40,448 nt of DNA from Trichinella spiralis (Eukaryota; Nematoda; Enoplea; Trichinellida; Trichinellidae): contig CM012955.1 of NCBI GenBank assembly GCA_000181795.3, forward strand, positions 14,432,181-14,472,628, given 5' to 3'. Of the stretch, positions 10,602 to 20,670 are shown one piece after another. Position 1 is the first letter of the stretch. Each line of letters begins with the position of its first letter. The notes under the pieces were generated by a model. That model was not told where the DNA came from. It worked only from the letters and a program-made list of their open reading frames with translations, and made no database searches. Both the position numbers and the translations under genes were made by a program.

Positions 10602-11615
10602 TTAAACGATGATGCCTTTCGGAGTGACGCTGGGACCGCTGGGCGCTGGCCAACGGTCGTACAGTGGAGAGCCCAATGGAGGCTGCTGTTTGGAAAAACC
10701 GTTGTAACAGCCAGTTGTTAAACTGTCCGATGGCCTGATTTGGTTGGTCGAGGCCGGCGACCGCTGATCCAAACACACTTGACCAGTGTCCGAGCGACCG
10801 TCGATGGTCATCGCACTTCCGCCGTACGAGACCAGGTCGCCACTAGCGCGAACCCGGTCCACGTACCTCTTTGCGACGTCTTTTTTCAACATCCTCGCCC
10901 CTTCCGCATGCCTTCTGTAATTTGGCACTATCAAGTGCTTGGTACCTGCGCAGCTCATCTCCATTGACTCGTCCGACTCGTAGGACCGGTTGGAGACGCC
11001 AACGTTCGCAACTGGTCGACCGACGTTCAACTCCGCTCCCGAAGAAGCCTGCTGATTTGATGCCATCTGCACCGTAACCGTCGGATTCGTTGCACATTTC
11101 CTGCTTCGTCTGCATCTGCTCAGTTTGTACAGAAACAACGAAACGAAAACAACCACCGCAAAACTGGACAAACAATGCACAACGGCGATTATCACTTCAA
11201 TCACATAATAAGGAATAATGCAGTCGTTGACGATCACATTTCCAGTAATTTGATCGTAATGAAATTTACAACTCGGAGTGTGGCCGAACCACCAGCTTCG
11301 AGCCTGAGTTCCCCAGTTGAGCACTAGCAAATCTTCAACGCGATCCAAACTGCCCACGTTCGAATAGAAACAAGCCAAAAAGATGTTCCACGCGATCCAC
11401 ACCGGAATCCAGCAAAGACTCGCGTACAGTAAACCTGTGCGGTATTGGAAAACACCGAAAAAACCGACCACGCAATTTAGAACGTTAACAAACGTAACCA
11501 GGATTGGAAACCACAAATAGCTCATAAAATCGAACGCTTCACGTACCAGCGTCAGGAATAAATTCACTGACAAGATGATAAAAGCACGACGCCTACTCGG
11601 CAGTAACGATTGCAT
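10602..11615 (-). CDS. NKAIN: NKAIN-family membrane protein (Na+/K+-ATPase-interacting)
   Basis: A single 337-codon frame. Four hydrophobic segments lie at about residues 10-29, 33-56, 60-84 and 132-164, the NKAIN topology. Family features visible are LVREAFDFMSYLWFPILV (vertebrate NKAINs read LERQIFDFLGYQWAPIL), GVFQYR, WIAWNIFLACFY, VGSL and RSWWFGHTPSC. The family binds the beta subunit of Na+/K+-ATPase in the plasma membrane, mainly in neurons. After segment four there is a tail of about 170 residues rich in Ser, Arg, Gly and Pro that vertebrate members (about 200 residues in total) lack. The start is the ATG at 11613-11615; an in-frame TAG lies two codons upstream, but a TAG at that place could also be a splice acceptor, so an upstream coding exon is possible. 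GC content is clearly above the flanks. Confidence 0.88.
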   Translation of the reverse strand: MQSLLPSRRRAFIILSVNLFLTLVREAFDFMSYLWFPILVTFVNVLNCVVGFFGVFQYRTGLLYASLCWIPVWIAWNIFLACFYSNVGSLDRVEDLLVLNWGTQARSWWFGHTPSCKFHYDQITGNVIVNDCIIPYYVIEVIIAVVHCLSSFAVVVFVSLFLYKLSRCRRSRKCATNPTVTVQMASNQQASSGAELNVGRPVANVGVSNRSYESDESMEMSCAGTKHLIVPNYRRHAEGARMLKKDVAKRYVDRVRASGDLVSYGGSAMTIDGRSDTGQVCLDQRSPASTNQIRPSDSLTTGCYNGFSKQQPPLGSPLYDRWPAPSGPSVTPKGIIV

Positions 11616-12740
11616 TTTGTACTACTTTAATCACATCAAGACTGCATACGCTTAAGAAATAAATCAACAGACTGTATAAACCAATCGCCGCAAAATCCAG
11701 CTCACCTGCCAAGGACAAAACTGAAACTGGAACAGTTAGTACTGTAAGTGAATGAAGGTGCAATTCAATACAAATCATTTTTTTTTTCAAATAGCAATAA
11801 ATATAATTTTAAAAATTCAAACAAATAAATTTATTTATTTATATATTTTAATCAAAATTATTATAAATTTATAATCTGGTAAATTTGATTCCAACATGCA
11901 AAATGCATTAAAAACTATATAAACCAATATCACCAGTTTTCATAACGATACATATTGTTATTCATTTTAACATATTTTCAGACATTATTTTTTTAAACTT
12001 TAAAATAAATACTTTTTCTTTTATTAAATTAAACTTATTAGTTAATTAGTTTTATTTTTATTGTCCACTTAAAAGGAACGTAAATTTGCACAGATAATTC
12101 GCATTTAATGATACAACTGATTAATTATTCATTAGACTCAGCTGCCATATTTCTTATATAGTTACTTAAAATAGTTCTTTAAGGTAAGAATTATATAAAA
12201 TTTAAAAATAATGCAAACTGTCTCATTTGACATCATCAGTTAATTCAGCATATCACATCGGCATAGCATATCGAATCACCGGTGGCTGAAAAACTGTTCG
12301 CATATTATTGCCACTTGTTGATGCTATTAATATCGTTGAAATGATAAATTTATTTTTGTTTAAAATCATCACTTTCTAATTTTAAAATGATATAAATTCA
12401 GTTGCTAACTGTCAGATTATAATTACTTCAATTTGCTTGTTGAAATGCTTTGCCTCGTCAAAATTCTTGGAAAATATGCCACTTTCATAATTATGGTAAA
12501 TATGTTTAGGTTATTTTTTAAACATATTATAACGCTAATATATATTAAATCTGGCAATGAGCTTATAAATCATACATCAAATTCATTTGATTATTTTCTT
12601 TTTGCACCATTTTTAATACATTCGTAATAATAAAAGTCACCAAATTTAGCTGCATTTTAAAAGACATCAAATGTCCGGTTCGTCACAGGATGATTCGTTT
12701 GGATGTTGTGAAATGCCATTTACTTATGTGTCTTCCTAAA
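11616..12740. other. AT-rich stretch, no gene seen
   Basis: This runs upstream of the NKAIN start on its strand and is largely AT homopolymer-like sequence. A short minus-strand frame at 11593-11790 begins with lysines and is hydrophobic, but it is out of frame with NKAIN and unsupported. Confidence 0.5.
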
Positions 12741-12749
12741 TCACTGCAG

Positions 12750-12960
12750 GGACACGCATTGGATGTAACCGTATTGCTAAAACTGCGTGTATGACCATGA
12801 CACTGACCATCATGCTATAATATTCCCACTAAAATTCAACCCTCATTAACATTGCGAGTACTGTTACGAATAAGTATACACAGTCGCAATCATGAACAAG
12901 CAAGTGTGCATTTCATGTTAATCATCCTGCATATTATGATGTATCTATTAGACACTGTTA
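12750..12960 (+). repeat. Repeat cluster, copy 1 (module C only)
   Basis: This segment (from GACACGCATTGGATGTAACC) matches later blocks near 13970-14160 and 15490-15700 over about 200 bp, sharing GCTAAAACTGCGTGTATGA, a run of ATGATC/CATGA-like words, CATTAACATTGCGAGTA and CATCCTGCATATTATGATGTA-like ends. Modules H and B of the full unit are not seen before it. Confidence 0.7.
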
Positions 12961-13263
12961 CATTTTAATTTATAGAATTCAGAAGAAGTAGAAACGGAAT
13001 AAATCGCGAATACACAGTTCATACTAATCACCGAACGATTTATATAACACGAAGAAAAACTTTCGTGATAAAAACGGGATATTTTACTATCCCCATCACA
13101 AAAAGTTCAAAATTTTTTGTGAAACATTATAAATATTATAATATACCTTTCGAAAAAGAATATTATATTCTTCGTAGGGCTTATCCGACATATTATTTTT
13201 CACCACAACAATATACCTTTTAAAAAAGGAAGTTGAATTTTTTGGGATTACTGCGTACTTCTT

Positions 13264-13500
13264 TCTTCATATCTATCTTTATATTGGGGGTTTGTGATAT
13301 GTAACCCCTTATTACGAGGGTTTCACCACATTCCACCTTTAGATGGGGGGTTTGTGATATGTAATCACTTATTAGGAGGGTTTTATCACATTCCACCTTT
13401 AGATTGGGGGTTTGTGATATGTAATCACTTATCATGGGTATTTTATCACAGTCCCCCTTTGACATTGGGGGCTTGTGCTATATAATCCCTTATTATGGGG
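13264..13500 (+). repeat. Tandem array of an about 60-bp unit containing a hairpin
   Basis: About four units in tandem. Each reads, in order, GGGGGTTTGTGATAT, a short TAATCACTTATTA-like spacer, then TTTTATCACATTCCACCTTTAGAT-like sequence. ATCACA and TGTGAT at the edges of each CCACC...GGGGG segment can pair, so the array is a string of hairpins. Both strands show frames of similar repeats only because the unit length is close to a multiple of three. Confidence 0.85.
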
Positions 13501-14280
13501 GTGTGCAACCCCGAATTGCTAGCTCCATCATTATTTTATCACATTCATACATTCAAAATGACATGTTGGGTTTTGATAATTTTTTTCATTTTAACACAAT
13601 CATGCAGCTTCATGCCCAGGAATTTTTGCTTGTCTTCTTCAATACTAGAATCTGTTGTCTTGTTTATTCTGTAATTCATTCCCATGCATAATTACAATTT
13701 TAATGCTAATTATTCAGTTTTCTTGGGTTAATTTTTATCGATATGTTTATTACAATGGAAAATTCATAATTCAAAAACATTACTATGCATACAATGATAT
13801 TCAAAACCATCATTATTCATATAATGTTATTCAAAAACATTGCAATGCATATGCGACAGATTTAAAATCAATAAGTATCAGCAAACAGAATATGGTTTTC
13901 GATTTCTTCGGCATCAACAATATGCATATAATATCACACTGGTAAATCATGCGCGATGATGCCGAAGTACGTACTCTATATAATGGCATTGCTAAAATTG
14001 CGTGTATGATCATTATACTGATCATCATGTTGCTACACTATTCGTACAAAAATACAGTACTCATTAACACTGCGAGTATTCACAACCGCAGTGATAAAGT
14101 CGTATTTTACATAAATCATCATGCCTATTTTGGTATACTTATTAAATCCTGCTACACATTTAAATTGAGAAGTTTAGGAAAGCTATACATTATCACATTA
14201 GTAGGACAGTTTAATGCTTTTTATACTAATTACATAGATTACTACATTTTAATTGCTTCCTCATCCCTAACCGCATTTTG
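13264..14280 (+). repeat. Repeat cluster, copy 2 (H-B-C-D, the fullest copy)
   Basis: Module order: H, hairpin region (13264-13510, internally amplified); B (13561-13930), starting ATGTTGGGTTTTGATAATTT and including TTCATGCCCAGGAATTT; C (13970-14160); D (14160-14280). The same order recurs in copy 4. No frame is conserved between copies, so it does not look protein coding. Confidence 0.8.
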
Positions 14281-14397
14281 ACATATTTATGAAGCATCAA
14301 TATCATTTAACCCTACCCAATTATTGTGTGTTTCTTCAGCAAACAAGTATTCCGCTGAGAAACGGCAACGCATGTAAGTATTGCAATAAGACAACCA

Positions 14398-14780
14398 AAA
14401 TCACAAACCATCTTTATAAAATGGTTCTGTGATACATCACTTGGTGGTGGTAAGACACCACGATACGGAAATGCCATCAACTTTCTATCAGGATCATTTC
14501 ATCGTAACTACATGTTGGGTTTTGATAATTTTTTTCATTTTAACACAATTATGCAGCTTCATGCCCAGGAATTTCTGCTTGTCTTCTTCAATACTAGAAT
14601 CTGTTGTCTAGTCTATTTTGTAATTCAACTTTTACACTTTACGCTTTGTAAACACGCATTTACACTTCAAAGCTTAAGAAGCTATGCCTAATCGCACGGG
14701 TCGATTAACGTAAACGCAACACATACTGCTTATGCGAAAATATTACGATAGCTTAATTATTCTTTTCACAAGTTTCATAA
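14398..14780 (+). repeat. Repeat cluster, copy 3 (H, shortened B, D)
   Basis: Hairpin H at 14401-14432 (TCACAAACCAT pairing with ATGGTTCTGTGA), a second small hairpin (GGTGGTGG...CCACGA), the first 120 bp of module B (14511-14630), then directly module D (AAGAAGCTATGCCTAATCGC, GGTCGATTAACGTAAACGC). The rest of B and all of C are missing relative to copies 2 and 4, an internal deletion. Confidence 0.8.
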
Positions 14781-14959
14781 AACAATAATAATTATTTCAA
14801 ACAAAAACATAGGAAAAGGAACATGTTTTAGTTTTTACTACTTCATATCCATGTCCCTTGATAATACGAAGAAAGTTTCTCGTACTCCAAGATGATACGG
14901 AGTACGAGTAGGGTCCTTCTAAAACATGGAAAGCACCCACTACTCTTCAAAAACAGGAT

Positions 14960-15830
14960 GTAGTGTAATACACTTTTTTAATCACAAACCACCTTAATAA
15001 TATGGTTTTGTGATATTTACACCCTGGTGGTTGGGAAAACCCACGATTAATAGCCCCATCAACTTTTTATTAATTTCTTTCATCGTATCTAAATGTTGGG
15101 TTTTGATCTTTTTTTTTCATTCCAACACAATCAAGCCGTCTTTTGCTCAGGAATTTCTGCTTGCCTTCTTCATTACTAGAACCTGTTGTCTAGTCTGTTT
15201 TGTAATTCGCTGCCATGCATAATTATATTTTAAATGCTAATTATTCAGTTTTCTTGGGTTAATTTTTATTGATATGTTCATTACAATGGAAAATTCATAA
15301 TTCAAAAACATTACTATGCATACAATGATATTCGAAACCATCATTATTCATATATTGTTATTCAAAAACATTACGATGCATGTGCGACAGATTTAAAATT
15401 ATTATGCATCAGCAAACAGAATATAGTCTTCAGTTTCTTTGGCATCACCATTCTACATATGCTATCACACTACTAATGCATGCGCCATGTTGTATGCACA
15501 CGCATTGGATATAACCACACGGCTAAAACTTCGCGTATGATCATGATACGGATCATCATGATGCTACAGTATTCCAACAGAAATACAATTTTCATTAGCA
15601 TTATAAGTATTGCTACGCTATGTATTCACAACCGCACTGATAAAACTGTATTTCACATTAACCATCATTGCCTATTATGATGTACTTATTACATCTTGAA
15701 ACACATTTGAATTTCAAAGCCTAGAAAGCTATGCATAATCGCATTGGTCGATTAACGTGAACGCACTTTATACTAATTATCGAGGATATTATGTTTCAAT
15801 AGTTTGTTTTTTTTATATTACTATCACAAA
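14960..15830 (+). repeat. Repeat cluster, copy 4 (H-B-C-D)
   Basis: Hairpin H at 14981-15014 (ATCACAAACCA pairing with TGGTTTTGTGAT), then GGTGGTTGGGAAAACCCAC as a second stem, module B at 15091-15465, module C at 15490-15700 and module D at 15705-15830. It aligns with copy 2 nearly end to end without the tandem expansion of H. Confidence 0.82.
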
Positions 15831-16019
15831 CTCAGATGTGTATTTATACGAGGGCGATAAAACAATGTGAATGCGATCCACTTTACACGTTTGAATGCAT
15901 AATGAATCTTTCTTTTTAGCTATCGTGTTAATTCCGTAATGGAATTAGGGCGTTGCTGTTGCTGTGTCGCCCAATGGCATATACAACATGCAATATTTTC
16001 TGAAAAGTATGCATATTAT

Positions 16020-16430
16020 AAAACACTTTTTATAATCACATTCCACCTTAATATAGTGGTTTTGTGATATACAGTCTCTATTGGTGGTATAAAACCACAA
16101 CTAACAGTCCCATCAACATTTTATTACGTCAATTTAAACGTAACGAAACGTTGGCTTTTGATCATTTTTTTCAATCCATCACAATCAAGCAACCTCATGC
16201 CCAAGAATTTCTGCTTGGTTTCTTCACTACTAGAACCTGTTGTCTAATGTGTTTGATAATTCATTGTTATGTATAATTATATTTTTAATGCTGATTATTC
16301 AGTTCTATTAGATTAATTTTTATGGATATTTTTAGATTCCTGTACAAAAAGTCATATTTCATACAGTCGGAATTCAACATTCACAGATTTCACAACCGCT
16401 AACAAGATAAGTTTTATTTTTTGCCCCTAA
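16020..16430 (+). repeat. Repeat cluster, copy 5 (H, partial B, C fragment)
   Basis: Hairpin H at 16035-16068 (ATCACATTCCAC pairing with GTGGTTTTGTGAT), second stem GGTGGTATAAAACCAC, module B at 16149-16330 (CGTTGGCTTTTGATCATTTT), then a short C-like piece (TTCACAACCGCTAACAAGAT) near 16385-16430. The unit ends early relative to copy 4. Confidence 0.75.
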
Positions 16431-16629
16431 AGTGTACTTATGTATCTTGTGGATCTGCACGTTTAGTGGAACGTTATTTCCGCATATAAAGATCCACAAC
16501 ATAACAGTACTAATTACGAGTTAACCAAACCCAGAAGCTGAATAACTGCTAATAATGCTTAGATGAAAAATAGAAAACCATTAGAGTGAACGGAAAGGCG
16601 ATGCTACGAACGGGAGGTTAGCTTACGTC

Positions 16630-16718
16630 AGCAGCGTTGTTGCGATTGACGCTTGCTCCAGACGGGTCAACTAGTCCAGAAATGTCTGGAAGCGCAGTAT
16701 TTCCACTTTCATGCTAGC
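16630..16718 (-). CDS. Possible isolated coding exon
   Basis: On the minus strand an acceptor-like TTGTGCTAG is followed by an open frame reading HESGNTALPDISGLVDPSGASVNRNNAAD (shown here as HESGNTALPDISG plus LVDPSGASVNRNNAAD) and a strong donor GTAAGC. The segment is much richer in GC than its surroundings. The phase at its end (0) matches an acceptor just before the NKAIN start (TAAAGTAG, then TACAAAATG), so it could be a distant upstream NKAIN exon across the repeat cluster. This is a guess; it may belong to no gene. Confidence 0.25.
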
Positions 16719-16739
16719 ACAATCCAACACTGCGTAACT

Positions 16740-17991
16740 GTAACTCCACAGTATCACTCATTTATCTATAAAATATATCAAAAATAAAAAAAATGTTGAA
16801 TAAAAATAAAAGAAAGCTGTGCATTAATTTACTACAGAATTTTTTACACGATGCACAAAAAGTTATAAATTAAGCTTTCATTAAAAAAAGCATACTGTCC
16901 CAATTGTAGCAATATTCATGAGAAGAAAAAGTAAAGAGCATTTATATTTCCAGCGCATAGTGTATTTAGAAATTAGCGATTTTTGATCCGTAGTTTGAAT
17001 AAAATATTTATCGGCATTGCAGGCTTAGCAAAAAGTGAATCCTATCGGGTGAAGCACATTTTAAAATGATTATCGACGACACATAGCTTTGAAAAGGAAA
17101 ATTAAAATGCGAAGAGTCGAGCTACAGGGTGCGGTGCCATTGTATTTCTTTTCAGTTTATTTGCAAATGCCAGAAAGCTGACAGGGTAATATCGACAATC
17201 AAAGCGTGCTCTGCTATATTAATTGTATATTACTTTTTTTGAAGAAATTCTTCATTTTCAGTAAAAAAGTACTTAATTTGCTTTAAAATAAAATTTAATC
17301 TTCACTCAGATCGGATATACAATAAAACAGTTGCAGAGTACATTGTATTTTGGAAACCATTCCAAACATATTATGCTATGAGTTTTATTCTGATTTGTAA
17401 AAGGCGAATTATGATATTTTAAAATAAACGTAACAGTCAATCATGAACAATAATGCAAAAAATTGAACCTGCATTCAATAAAGCCATGATGTCCTGTAGG
17501 TTTTATTAAAGTAAAAGCACAACATCATATTTGAATTTCTCTTTGGTAAAATTCTAGGAAAAGTGAACGGAAAAATATTCTTTACTGAGTGGTTGTGAAT
17601 TTCAATTTTTGCAGTAGCTGCATCTTCTACAATAAGCAGTAATGCAAGTAGTTTTACTCGGCGTTTCAGTACCAATAACAGCAGCAATAATAATACTGTA
17701 TGGATAAACTGAATTTGAGTTAACTATTTATAGAGCAATTTGCATTTTAAATTTAAATTGCTTATAAAAATAAGAATTGTTTTCGTCGCCGTTGATAAAT
17801 TGATAAGAAATTACAAATTTTATTTTTATTCAAACAAAAATTCACACATTCTAAGCTCTACAAATGAAAAGCGAACCCCACGCATGCATACGGTTAACGG
17901 AAGATAAAGAATAATTGAGAAAGAATACGAGGTGTGTGGGTCATAAATATAAATAAGCTAAGTCAGGATATAATTTAAAATGATCGAGCTT
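16740..17991. other. AT-rich stretch, no gene seen
   Basis: This is downstream of the coiled-coil gene on its strand. The region up to 17991 probably includes its 3' UTR. Other frames are short and of chance composition. Confidence 0.45.
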
Positions 17992-19124
17992 TCAATATTC
18001 GTGGATTGTATATTCCACATCGTTAATGACGTAATTGATAATTCGGGCATTGCTGAAATAGAATAGACGATCAGTTATAACTCGCATTCTTCGTTCGGGC
18101 GGATTCCATTCTGCTGGTCGAAATACAGACGATGTCGATGGTTGTTCTACGTTTGCAGCCCCAGCGGCTTGTGGAGCAGCAACAGAAGCAGTCGACACCG
18201 GTTGGCGTTTATTGCCGTCCACTACCGTCTCTTTCACATTCGCCTCAGTGTTCGTCACCTCTGTTCCCTGATTGCTGGTGTTGTTTAACTGCTTGTTTTC
18301 TTCTTCCAAGGAAGTTTTCTCCTCTTGAATTTTCTTGGCTTTATCGGAAGCTTTTGTAGCTTCTGCTCTGGCCTTCTTAGCCACCATTCCGGCTTTTTGT
18401 GCTTGTACTCTCGCCTGCTCTGCCTTCATTTTCGCCTTTACCAATTCCCGTTTTGCCTTTTTAGCATCTTTCTCAGCTTTCATTGCGTCTTTTTGAGCAT
18501 TCTTTGCTTCAATTTTCGCTTTCTTTGCTTCCATTTGTGCTTTCTTTGCTTCTTCGAATATTTTTTTTGCCTGTTCGTCCGCTTTTGCCGCCGTTTCATC
18601 GGCTTTTGCCGCCGTTTTACTGGCGACCTCGGCCACCTCCACAACTATCTTGGCACGTTCCTCTGCACTTTTCGCTTTCTTTTCAGCCGAATTGGCGGTT
18701 TTCACTGCTTTTTCAAATTTTTCACTCAGTCTAATTTGTTCAACTTTTCTTGCCTCTTCAGCCTGTCTAGCCAACTCCTCCTGTGTTTTCCGTACTTCTT
18801 CGGCTTGTTGCATTCTTTTCTCTTCCATAATTTTTTGAATACGCAAGCTACGTCGTCGCCCTTCATTCACCGATGCGCCTTGTTCACTTTTCGATCTTTC
18901 CAAAAATTCCTAAATTAACGGAAGCAAAATTGAAAATTAAAAAAAAAGAATTCTGTTTTTTTTAATTTCAACCTGCGGGTGAATAAAAACAAAAGATCAT
19001 ATATATTAATAAAATAAATTCTGAAACTCACCTCAGCCAGTGTGTTTTCTGGTGGATCCGAACTAGCCACTCTGGCACGCTTTTCAGCCGGCTCATCATT
19101 AGACGCTTGTTCCCGTGTGGACAT
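17992..19124 (-). CDS. Lysine/alanine-rich heptad coiled-coil protein, function unknown
   Basis: Two exons, 19032-19124 and 17992-18909, joined in phase 0 (GAG|gtgagt, then tttag|GAA), give 336 residues. Residues 1-60 are polar with basic patches (EKRARV, RRRSLRIQK), possibly nuclear localisation signals. Residues about 60-235 form a continuous helix; its central part repeats a seven-residue unit with Ala at two fixed positions (KKAQMEA, KKAKIEA, KNAQKDA, MKAEKDA, KKAKREL and so on, at least ten in a row). A low-complexity linker with Thr, Asn, Pro and Ala follows. The last 45 residues (from RPAEWNPPERRMRVITDRL to YTIHEY) look like a small folded or binding module. I do not recognise a family. 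Exon structure, start codon and GC content support a real gene. Confidence 0.8.
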
Positions 19125-19520
19125 TGTTGAACTGAATAAAAAATATTACGTTAAGATTGTATTAACAGAAAAAAATAAATTCGTCAACTATAGGAGCTCA
19201 ATCAAAAACTATCACACGGTATAACTAAACAAAGCACGAACAAACCAAGACACCCGACCAAACACCGAGCTCTTCTGCCCAGTCACCGAACGAGACTAAA
19301 GGTACAAGCAAATTCTACCGTCAGTTGATCAGTCACCATTGATGTTCAAGTAACATGCGTGATGTAAGAAAAATAGTTTAGAGAATTTAAATTTTTATTT
19401 GAAAATTTGGCAATAAATAAACATTTTCAATTTTTAACTTTAAAATATAAAATCAGCAATACAATATATCAACTTTTTTCATTGATAAATAAGAAATGCG
19501 GAAACGGTAAGCGGACTTAT

Positions 19521-19652
19521 TTCCGGGTTGGCTTATTTATCACTTTCGAACCATTGGCTAAAGAGAAACAGAAGCGGTTGCCTGCTTTCGCCGTCTTGTA
19601 TTGTGCCTCTCAGATAGCGATGCTTTTGATGACGCACAAAGAATACGTCATG
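19521..19652. promoter_or_regulatory. CCAAT, CRE-like and ETS-like motif cluster
   Basis: The island holds an ETS-like core (TTCCGGG, about 19521), an inverted CCAAT box (CCATTGGCT, 19551-19559) and two CRE/AP-1-like sites facing each other about 10 nt apart (TGACGCA at 19630-19636 and TACGTCA at 19644-19650). This combination is common in housekeeping promoters, some of them bidirectional. Which gene it serves is unclear; the nearest start is the minus-strand coiled-coil gene about 400 nt away. Confidence 0.35.
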
Positions 19653-19835
19653 CTTCAAAACACGATTTTGTTTTGATAAGAAATAGCCAACATTTGAATT
19701 TAATATCTCAAATTGTGTTAATTTTGTTATTCAATGTAAAAAGTGAAATCCAACCATAAAATTGTGCAAATCAGTGTTGATAGTATTTTAAAAAGAAAAA
19801 ATTTTAATTCTTGCATTATAAATGGTAAAAACAAA

Positions 19836-19889
19836 TAATAATAATAATAATAATAATAATTATTATTATTATTATTATTATTATTATTT
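19836..19889. repeat. (AAT)n/(ATT)n perfect palindrome
   Basis: A run of about nine AAT triplets passes directly into a similar run of ATT triplets, so the whole tract is a self-complementary palindrome of about 54 bp with no spacer. Confidence 0.95.
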
Positions 19890-20431
19890 GTGACAATCGG
19901 GATAGAATCTTTGGGAAAGATTCTCTCCCTTAATTCAGTTGGTGAACAAAATGGCAGCAATAAGCGTTGTTGTAAAGTAATCAAGAAAATTTTAACATTC
20001 TATTCAATATGGAGAAAAGAATTTTAAAACGAAAAATTAATATAATGAATATGATTAAATAAATTAATTTATCAATTTAAAATATTACAAATAATGCTTT
20101 CTAATTTTTGGGTATACTAACAGTAAGAGTGGGCAATTTTCTATTGTTTTCATCAAATAAGTTGTAAAAGCATGCTTGAAAAAAAATTTATAACAGAAAT
20201 GACATACTGATTGGTTTTTAGGAGTGATTTTTTAACAATTTTTACATTTTGTATAATGAAAATATTAAATATCGAAGGTATTAAAAAAATTCTTTTGTCG
20301 AGTTTTTCACGCCATTGTTTCTAGAATTGTATTTTGTTCAAAAACAAACCCAATTGACTTTTTGCTAATGGGAAACTGAAACTTTGTCTTTTTTGAATTT
20401 ACATTCTCTTTCATGTTTTACATTTGAATAA

Positions 20432-20524
20432 CTGAAAAAAGAAAAACAAAATTGTAACAGAATTTTTGATGAATTCGAGCGGAAAATTGTACAAGTTGAA
20501 GCTGAAGCTTTGCGTCAATGTTAA
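20432..20524 (+). CDS. Short coding-like frame 1, unknown
   Basis: A 30-residue frame between stops with no ATG at its start; it includes RIFDEFERKIVQVEAEALRQC and has an acceptor-like TTGTAACAG inside and a donor-like GTTAAG at its end. It is amphipathic-helix-like and differs from the Phe/Ile/Asn/Lys-rich noise around it. It may be an exon of an unrecognised plus-strand gene. Confidence 0.22.
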   Translation: MKKEKQNCNRIFDEFERKIVQVEAEALRQC

Positions 20525-20670
20525 GATAAAAATCGAATAATGTCAACTGAGGATTGCAATTTTTGTTTGCTTGTTTCTTCTTATTCGCTTTGATGTTGAA
20601 TTTGTAGTTGTCAACCAGCTTGTCTGATAAAATGAACAACATCCAGATGTTGCTTGTTTGACTTATTGTT

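Larger units (their letters stand above)
19125..20431. other. Intergenic stretch with promoter-like island and palindromic microsatellite
   Basis: The part nearest 19125-19340 should contain the promoter and 5' UTR of the coiled-coil gene. Farther on lie a GC-richer island (19500-19665) and the AAT/ATT palindrome, listed separately. A short ATGGCAGCAATAAGCGTTGTT followed by GTAAAG at about 19950 on the plus strand could be a first exon, without further support. Confidence 0.4.

Noticed and set aside
13220-13485. Frames with repeated peptides on both strands (for example SDYISQTPNLKVECDKT)
   Set aside because: They arise from the 60-bp tandem repeat, whose unit is near a multiple of three; no conservation in other copies of the module.
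13949-14281. 110-codon plus-strand frame in repeat copy 2
   Set aside because: The matching modules in copies 1 and 4 do not keep the frame, so it is not coding.
16364-16400. TACAGTCGG resembling the Tigger terminus at 39804
   Set aside because: Only seven bases agree and the following sequence does not match; it lies inside repeat copy 5.
18325-18918. Long plus-strand frame rich in Phe, Leu and Cys opposite the coiled-coil gene
   Set aside because: It is the antisense shadow of Lys/Glu/Ala-rich heptads; the minus strand has proper splice sites, a start and a sensible composition.
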